This document shows positions 57,520-64,000 of a stretch of DNA of 64,000 nucleotides, one piece after another. The notes under the pieces were generated by a model, which saw nothing but the letters and a program-made list of their open reading frames with translations, ran no database searches and was not told the DNA's origin. A program made the translations under genes and the position numbers. The stretch comes from Gnetum montanum (Eukaryota; Streptophyta; Gnetopsida; Gnetales; Gnetaceae): assembly GCA_015680685.1 (NCBI GenBank), contig MNCI01028772.1, forward strand, positions 326,892-390,891, read 5' to 3'. Numbering within the stretch: the stretch's first letter is position 1; the number at the start of each line of letters is the position of its first letter.

Positions 57520-60500
57520 TCAGAAAATGGAAGAAAATGAAGTTGAAGATGAAGTAGGTCCCAAAGCTGCTACTTGGGCGGTCTGCGTACAAGTCATGTG
57601 CTGTAAAATCTCATCAACAGTGATTTTGAATTCTGAGAACTTGTTCACACTCTGAACTCCAATGAACTTCTCAACCTCTCTCATTGTGGGTCTTTTGGCA
57701 GGGCATTCACTGGTGCACCACAATCCCAATTTCAGCATTCCTTCGAAAATTGAAAACTCTTCGTCACATACAATCTCTAACTGTCTTTGCCCATCTCTAT
57801 TTTTAATCATCACTTCCTTGCAATGCGTTCTGCCTCCTACAAGAGCCATGGCAATCCACTTTGGCAATGTGAAATCACTTCCCAAAACGGTATCAGTGGG
57901 TCTTATTCTGGTCAGTACTTCCAAAATTAATACCCCAAAACTGTAAACATCTCCGCTGACCCGGATCTGTGCTCCCAATCCATATTCTGCAGAGATCCAA
58001 ATCACAGGATTAAAAATTTAAAACCAGACCATTTACCATCTATCTCATCAATCATAGTATACCTATTTGGAAATAAGTTCAATTTCATTTTTTTTGAGGT
58101 TTTAGAAACTTCACCTGGTGCTATGTATCCAATGGAGCCCTGTAGACTTAGACTTGCAGTCATGTCGGACGGACCCAGAATGCAGGCGAGGTTGAAATCT
58201 GAAACACGAGCAGACATATCTTCGTCAAGGAGAATATTTTGGGGCTTCAGATCACAGTGAATGATGGGTGGATTGCAGTCATGGTGCAAATATGAAAGAG
58301 CACTTGCAACTTCTTTTAAAAGACGAATTCTTGTATTCAGGCTCAAGGGCATCAGTCTTCCATCATTTCTGGGCCGGTGAAGGAGATCATCCAGAGTTCC
58401 ATTGGGCATGAATTCAAGAATGAGAGCGTTGAATTTGTCGCTGCAACACACTGTTATTATCTTCACTAGATTTCTATGTCTGATCTGTCCCAAGGTTCTG
58501 CATTCTCTCTTGAAGCTTTTATGTGCCTTTTCCTCTTCACCTACTGTTGCAGTAGAGAATAACTTTATGCCAACAGGCATCCCGTTGGCCAGAATCCCTT
58601 TGTAAACAGCTCCGTATCTTCCACGGCCAAGAAAATTGCTTGGATGGAAGTTGTTTGTGGCCTGGATCAGCTCTCGCTCTCCAACAACCATGAAGCAGGG
58701 ATTCTGGTTCAGTTCCCTTTCTGGTGCCTTATGCTTGAATTTGTTGAAAAAGAAAACAATAACTGAAACATAAACCATGATCGCCAATGGCACGCTTACG
58801 GTGATGCAGGCGAGCGTGAGAACATCTTTGGAAAAATGTGTTGATGACGGATGAGGTGGGTTGTGTGAACAGTTATGCTGGATCTTGGAATTTCCCAGGA
58901 AAACATTTCTGTCAAGAGACTCGAGACTACAATCAAAGTCGTTGTAGGACAAGTTCAATTGAGGAACTGCTGAAACCCACAAAGGCATAGCTCCTGTGAA
59001 TTTATTGGAGCGCAGATCTAGTATTTCCAGGCTGCTGCTGATGAGGAAGCTTGGTAAGACACCGCTTAATTTGTTGAATGACAAGTTCAGGGACTTTATA
59101 TTCCCTGGTATGAGCTCAGATGTAAGATTGCCTGATAATTTGTTGCAAGAGCAATCAACCTGTGCAATACTCCAGCAGTTGCCTAATTCAACAGGTATGG
59201 TCCCAGTGAGCAAATTATGAGAGACATTGAGGTAAGCTAGATATCTCAACGTGCCAATGGAGCTAGGGATGTGCCCCGACAACTGATTATGAGAAAGATG
59301 GAGAGATTGCAAGTTTGTGTTGCTGAAATAAGGAATTTGTCCTTGTAGTCTGTTGTCACTGAGACGAAGAATCTTCAAAGTTGCAAGAGCCCCAAATGCT
59401 GGAGGGATTACTCCTGTAAGAAGATTTTGACTGAGATCAAGTTCGGTGAGGAGTGGTAAGGTTGCAAGGCTTTCAGGTATGTTGCCACGGATAGCATTTG
59501 AAGCCAGTCTCAGGGTGCTCAAGTTCACATTTGAGAGTCCCAGTTCAGAGGGCAGAATTCCTGACAATTTATTACCATCCAATATAAGTTCCTTGAGTGC
59601 AGAGGTGTTGCACAGAGACTGCAATATGGGGATTGCTTCATCTGGACTGGTACTGTCACTGACCAGATTATTGTCTTTCATTCTCAAGTACTCCAATCTG
59701 GGGAGTCGACTCAAACAAAGGGGAATAACTCCCGTGAGCTTATTGGCGCTCAACGAAATCATGTTGAGAGAAGTAGCAAAGCAGAGGGAATTTGGAATCC
59801 TTCCTGCCAGTTTGTTTCTCCATAGGTTGAGCCTCTGTAATCTTGCAAGGGAGTGTCCTATTTCTTCGGGAATTCTTCCTGAAATGCCATTCTTGAAGAG
59901 ATGCAGTTCTTGTAAAGCTGAGCAGTTGAGCAGGCTAAAAGGAATGGTTCCTAGGAGAAAATTGCCGCCCAAATTCAGATAAGAAAGTTTAGAGCAGTTT
60001 CCGAGTGCAGAAGGAATAGATCCTTGTAGAAAGTTACGTGACAGATCCAAATGTGCAATGGATGGTAGCTTTCCCACTGATGCAGGGATGCTTCCTACCA
60101 GATTGTTGTAGGCTAGATCCATGACTTGTAATTTGGCAAGAAAGTATCCTATTTCATTAGGAATTGTTCCTGCTATAGAGTTGTAGTCGAGATAAAGCTC
60201 TTCTAAATCTCTGCAGTTGACTAGAGTGGAGGGAATGGTCCCATGCAAAAAGTTTTGACCCAGATTCAAAGAAAGGAGCTTGGAGCAGTTACCTAGAGTA
60301 TGTGGAATAGATCCTTGCAGAAGGTTACCTGAAAGATCCAGATATGCCAGATAGGATAGCCTTCCCAGGGAAGCAGGAATGCTTCCTGAAAGCTGATTCC
60401 CAGTGAGATTGAGAATCTGCAGTTTTGAAAGGTTACCAATGTGCACAGGGATGCTACCACTGAGACCGTAATCTGGAAGCTCAATCTTTACAACATGCCC

Positions 60501-60719
60501 TTCATCTCCACCCCAGCAAACAATTCCTGTCCAATTGCAGGGATTTGCAGATCCGGAATCCCAATTTGACAATGCATTGAATGGATCCTGTGTTATTGAG
60601 CGTCTGAAGGCAAGCAGTGATTGAAAATCAGACTTATCTGCAACAGCAACAACCAGTGAGAGTGAGATGACAAGTTTCAACAATGCTGCTCCATAAACCA
60701 GAAAAAGTGGGGAATCCAT
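57520..60719 (-). CDS. LRR receptor-like kinase, subfamily XII-like (FLS2/EFR/Xa21 type), two exons
   Basis: Exons are 60719-58115 and 57986-57520, joined inside the Glu codon of APE (donor AG|GTGAAG, acceptor CTGCAG|AA), giving 1023 residues. The upstream open frame begins at TTG, so ATG 60719 is the first Met; it opens a signal peptide (MDSPLFLVYG..., 1-27). An LRR N-terminal cap has Cys61 and Cys68 (NPCNWTGIVC). About 21 LRRs follow (about 75-590), including the NNLVSDSTSPDEAIPILQSL interruption typical of this subfamily. The TM segment is about 634-658. The kinase has the Gly loop GRGRYGAVYKG (698-708), Lys719, Glu739, a non-RD loop IIHCDLKPQN (Asp823), and APE (867-869). DFG is replaced by DFN (841-843). 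Such receptors sense extracellular ligands at the plasma membrane, often in immunity. The ligand is unknown. It is the only intact gene in the window. Confidence 0.95.
57987..58114 (-). other. Intron of the receptor kinase (128 bp)
   Basis: It has GT at 58114-58113 and AG at 57988-57987, with an AT-rich body and a TTTTTAATCC stretch before the acceptor. It is phase 1, splitting the Glu of APE. The intron position is the one usual for subfamily XII kinases. Reading through it gives a premature stop at about 58002. Confidence 0.9.
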
Positions 60720-60767
60720 ATCATCAGGAAGAAAATTTGTGACTTGTGACTTTTTGCAAATCAATCA

Positions 60768-60775
60768 AATTTATA
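60768..60775 (-). promoter_or_regulatory. Likely TATA box of the receptor kinase
   Basis: TATAAATT on the minus strand is about 50 bases upstream of ATG 60719. A start site 25-35 bases downstream would leave a short 5' leader and would exclude any longer coding start. Confidence 0.45.
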
Positions 60776-61114
60776 AGACCATGCTATGCTTATCTTCGCT
60801 CAAATGCCCACTGCTGCTTACAATAAGCAATGCCAGCAATTACCAGAGGTCACTTGGAACGCGTCCTAAATTTCATCACTTCCGCGACTGTCCTGCAGTA
60901 ACCTTTGTTTTCTGAGGCAAAAAGTAATTTTGTCCTTCCTTGTAAGAGCCATTTCATTTCAAAATGAATGTCACTCGGTTAGGTATAAAATTTAAGTCTT
61001 CATTCGAATGCTAGAATAACTTATGCTATATTACCGTAAATTAATGATTTACCTTTATTTACGACATAGTTTTGTTGGAAGAAAAAGAACATGATAAAAA
61101 TTTTACGTACATAC

Positions 61115-61263
61115 CGTGTAACAAAATTAAAAGGTGGAATGGTAGGAAACTTGAGCCAGACATTCCTCACAATTGCATATGCAGATATTAGTAAACGATA
61201 ACTGGTGCTATTGTCGAAATGCTCTTCGTACTCAAATCGATCTCCGTACATGGGTACTAAATT
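61115..61263 (-). other. Possible orphan exon upstream of the receptor kinase
   Basis: A 149-base open segment is bounded by a good acceptor (AGCTTTGCAG|AATTTAG) and a good donor (TTACACG|GTATGTACG). It reads NLVPMYGDRFEYEEHFDNST, SYRLLISAYAIVRNVWLKFP, TIPPFNFVTR. The composition looks protein-like, and the frame around it becomes low-complexity beyond the donor. I do not recognise the family. It could be a remnant of a decayed or captured gene, or chance. Confidence 0.25.
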
Positions 61264-62227
61264 CTGCAAAGCTATCATAGAGCAGGGGTAATAACAATTT
61301 TTTACCAGATTCAGAATTCTTAAATTAAATATTTTCCTTCAATACCTAGATGCCCACAATCCAGCGACCAACTAGAAATTTGAATGATTTTTTTGAAATA
61401 CAATAAGCCTTGTCATGCGTGGTGAGGTTTTATTTTGGGGAAAGTAATTATGATCCACAAGACCGGTGCCCGAACTTCACTTTCTTCTTGTACAAAAGTC
61501 AGTTAAAAGTTGATTTGGTCACATGATGTGATGTTACGTTTCGTCTTGTACAATAGTCAATTTAGAGTTGTTTGGTAACGTGATGTGATATAATGGAGTG
61601 AGGTTTGCTTGCTAATTTTTGGAACCAATGCATCTTTTGGCAATTTATGTACGTTGGTGTACATATTGAACTCCGTTGATGGGGTCAAACTTCTCGTATA
61701 TGCTTCGTTAGCTTAAATACAAGCTTGCATTTTACATGCTTACACATGCTCCCGTTTCAAATCGATTAGTTGATTTTGGTTCCTTATTAACCAGAGTTTC
61801 GAAAAGGTCGGTGGAAAGATGAAAACCTAAATCTCTTTCCAAATGGTTGTATCTAGATTCGAACTCAAATCTTATTACTTAAGATTTAAAAATAATTTCA
61901 TTGTGCTTTAAATTTTATTTTATTAATATAAATTTTTTATTTATTAAAAAATATATAATAAATTTTAAATATTGATTAATTTATAAATTTACTACTCATT
62001 AACAAATACAGCAAAAATAAAATTATTTAAAATTAAGCTTTTATGACATGATATTTACAATTATTAATAACCTAATTAAAAGAATATGATTGCAAAAATT
62101 CGATTATGATTGATCAAAATTAAGTTAATAGATCATGATAAAAATGAGTGCTAAACATTCTACTTCATAATTTGACCTAATTATTAAATTTTATGTTAAA
62201 TTTCCAAAGAATATGCACATACTTTTC

Positions 62228-62480
62228 ATCTAATAAATATCAAAATAAAATGAAGCTTTATTACATCTAAAGACCCATAAGACCCATTAGACATATATTG
62301 CATTTTTATGAAAAATAAAGATAGACTCTACAAACTCACCAAGCACTAATGAGGGCATAAAAAACAAATCATATAGGTTTTTTTAAACACATGTAACTCA
62401 TCTTCGAGGGCTCTTAATGTGCACAACCTACAAATGTGCTCTTCTCAAGGAAGTTGAATCTATCTCCCACTTTTAATTCT
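62228..62480 (+). repeat. Dispersed repeat, copy 2 (see 21601-21905)
   Basis: It shares AAAATAAAATGAAGCTTTAT, AAGACCCATA, CACATGTAACTCATCTT, TGCACAACCTACAAATGTGC and AAGGAAGTTGAATCTATCT with the first copy, in the same orientation. Confidence 0.6.
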
Positions 62481-62624
62481 AAGATATTACTATGAGATAA
62501 CTATCATCTTGATCCTTTTATCTCATCAAAATAGGTTAACATGTTGAGATAAGTAAAGGACTTAGACAATGATTAGTTATAGTGAAATATTTACCTAACA
62601 TCGTAGTTCCCTAACGTATATTTT

Positions 62625-62720
62625 TAACATGCTTCTAGCGAACATGTTTTTGCAAACCCTTGGGATTAAACCTATAACTTACAAACTATAAGTCACATGC
62701 TCTAACCAAGTAAGCAATGC
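62625..62720 (-). mobile_element. tRNA-derived SINE-like head
   Basis: The minus strand reads GGCATTGCTTACTTGGTTAG, AGCATGTGACTTATAGTTTG, TAAGTTATAGGTTTAATCCC. Box A-like TTACTTGGTTAGAGC and box B-like AGGTTTAATCC have tRNA-like spacing. An intact tRNA is excluded because the stems do not pair well. Confidence 0.45.
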
Positions 62721-63147
62721 CTCATTGAATTTTATCAAATAAATATGTAATTACTATGTACTTGATTTTTGAGCAAGTTTATTTCAATAACTTCAAATCT
62801 TTACTATTATAGACCAAGTAAAAATAAAAAAAATGAAATTGAAGTTGAATTATAATTGTCTATATAAACATGAGCAATTATTTTGTATAGTAGAATGCAT
62901 TAAAATTCTAAGCATAATATGTGAGTCCATTGTTCATATACTTTGAATGCTTCTTCTATATACTGCCTTGAACTAGCTTACATTATTTACTTTTAAATTT
63001 TTAATATTTGACAATAATTATATTTTTTAAAATGTTAGTTCTTCTTCTTATTATTATGAAAAAGGCTCATCACCAAAAGCTTATGCTTGCCCTTCCAACC
63101 ATGGTCCTTAAAGAATTAGTATGTCATACTCTGTAAAATTAACTATA

Positions 63148-63200
63148 ATATCATCATCGCCCTAACCTTGTCTCAACAAAATGGGGTTGCCTATAAAACT
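63148..63200 (-). mobile_element. RTE-type LINE, extreme 3' end (copy 3)
   Basis: The minus strand reads GGCAACCCCATTTTGTTGAG, ACAAGGTTAGGGCGATGATG, ATATTATAG. It parallels GATTTTGTTGGAACGAGGCT, AAGATAATGATGATG at the end of copy 1. Only the untranslated tail is left. Confidence 0.55.
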
Positions 63201-64000
63201 AACTGTAATATAATGGTCAAAATTAAAACATAACATTTACAAGGCATCATAACACATCTCAAGCAAAAACTTCATGCATACCATCATCAAAATATCATAC
63301 TTATATTAGAGATGGAAGTACAAATCATCATACATCTACATTACATACATAAGTTCTAGCTTATGCTAGACTATGATATATGACATTAAATGATCACCTA
63401 GCCAAGTCTCCTTCACAACTCATATTTTGTAGTCCTATTTCTCAAGCCATCAATGCTTATGCCTACATCATCTATGTAGGGCATATGTAAGAAACAATTA
63501 GGTCCCCTTCAGAATAAGAAACCAAATCCTCAAAGTATCTTGAAGTATATCAATGACTCAATAGAATTGACAACTACAATCACAAATGTTAGTAATCAAT
63601 ATATCATAATCGTGCAATGTGTACTTGTCTAATGACTATTCACAAGTATCTAGTTGAACATTAGGACAACTAAAGGATTGACACTTTTTAAAGTAAAAGG
63701 GAAAGAAATATTAATACCTCATGTGATAGGATTGATAATAGCTATTGTTAACTCATGCATAGCATGATACATAATAATGATATAACCTAGCATCAACCCT
63801 ACAACTATCTTAATACCTAGAATTTTAAATCATCATTCCCCCCTAGCAATAGTTATCCTCTATAGTTTTTCTCCAAATAGTATTTGTCAAAGTTAGGTAA
63901 TATAGGCAATGTTGGTAAGCTCCAAAATTCACAGAGAAACACCCAAGAGTAAGCATGAATGTTGAAAACTTGCTACTATTACTAGATTTTGCAATTAGTG

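Larger units (their letters stand above)
61264..64000. other. AT-rich flank with repeat fragments
   Basis: No gene is supported. 61890-62120 is extremely AT-rich. A box B-like GAGTTCGAATC on the minus strand near 61855-61867 hints at another SINE remnant. Named fragments are listed separately. The final 600 bases show no recognisable feature. Confidence 0.4.

Noticed and set aside
58002-58114. Extension of exon 1 (EVSKTSKKMKLNLF...) as the C-terminus of a truncated kinase
   Set aside because: Clear donor and acceptor sites restore APE and the full C-lobe, so this is intron read-through.
58402-60484. Several frames (67-178 codons) inside the receptor kinase, most on the opposite strand
   Set aside because: They are shadows of the LRR and kinase coding sequence caused by its repeat structure and composition.
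60720-60764. A longer N-terminus for the receptor kinase
   Set aside because: The upstream frame has no ATG (it opens at TTG), and a TATA box sits directly above; the signal peptide starts at ATG 60719.
62625-62720. Functional tRNA gene
   Set aside because: Boxes A and B are degenerate and the stems do not form a good cloverleaf; a SINE head fits better.

Overview
The window looks like plant nuclear DNA from a large, repeat-dominated genome. A gymnosperm is my best guess, based on deep nesting of old LTR retrotransposons, many decayed LINE pieces and very low gene density, but the sequence alone does not prove the lineage. I can support one protein-coding gene with confidence: a leucine-rich-repeat receptor kinase on the minus strand at 57520-60719, with one intron. 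Almost everything from 1 to 54107 is nested retrotransposon.

Most of that mass is one group of related elements, called here A, B, C, D, E1 and E3. Their LTRs begin TGATGAG or TGATGAAG and end CTCATCA. The primer-binding site matches the tail of tRNA-Asp. They encode a Ty3-type gag and a retropepsin remnant, carry a long non-coding middle, and in several copies a second reading frame (ORF2) that has a domain resembling the 'putative plant transposon protein' family plus a coiled coil. I found no reverse transcriptase, RNase H or integrase in any copy, so the group looks non-autonomous. Four copies can be delimited by matching 5-bp target-site duplications: E1 7361-14363 (CCTTA), E3 27710-33865 (GGTGC), C 36277-54107 (CTAGT) and A 36490-44718 (ACATG, nested inside the 5' LTR of C).

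Layout. 1-42 is the edge of an LTR. 43-5072 is the 3' part of element B, with ORF2 and the 3' LTR. 5073-16220 is element D on the minus strand, split by E1. 16221-22301 is older sequence with an L1-type LINE tail, an RTE-type LINE tail, a SINE-like piece and small tandem repeats. 22302-34858 is a large non-coding LTR element (F, initiator-Met primer site) carrying E3 inside it. 35940-36240 is a second RTE tail. 36277-54107 is element C with A and a short Copia-like element inside. 54108-57340 holds a minus-strand LINE of an unusual type. 57340-60775 is the receptor kinase with a likely poly(A) signal and TATA box. 61115-61263 is a possible orphan exon. The remainder to 64000 is AT-rich with repeat fragments.

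The most interesting signal is in the A/B group. Upstream of ORF2, inside the element, there is a second TATA box preceded by the same kind of palindromic motif that sits in the U3 of that element's own LTR: GATATCGC-type in A, GGCCCC/CATCGATG-type in B. The sequence downstream of the TATA box is homologous between A and B, while the upstream motifs differ and track the LTR type. This suggests an internal promoter for ORF2 that evolves together with the LTR promoter. Several single n positions and one 368-base N run show that the assembly is imperfect, and one exact inverted repeat at 10707-11053 is most likely an assembly artefact.
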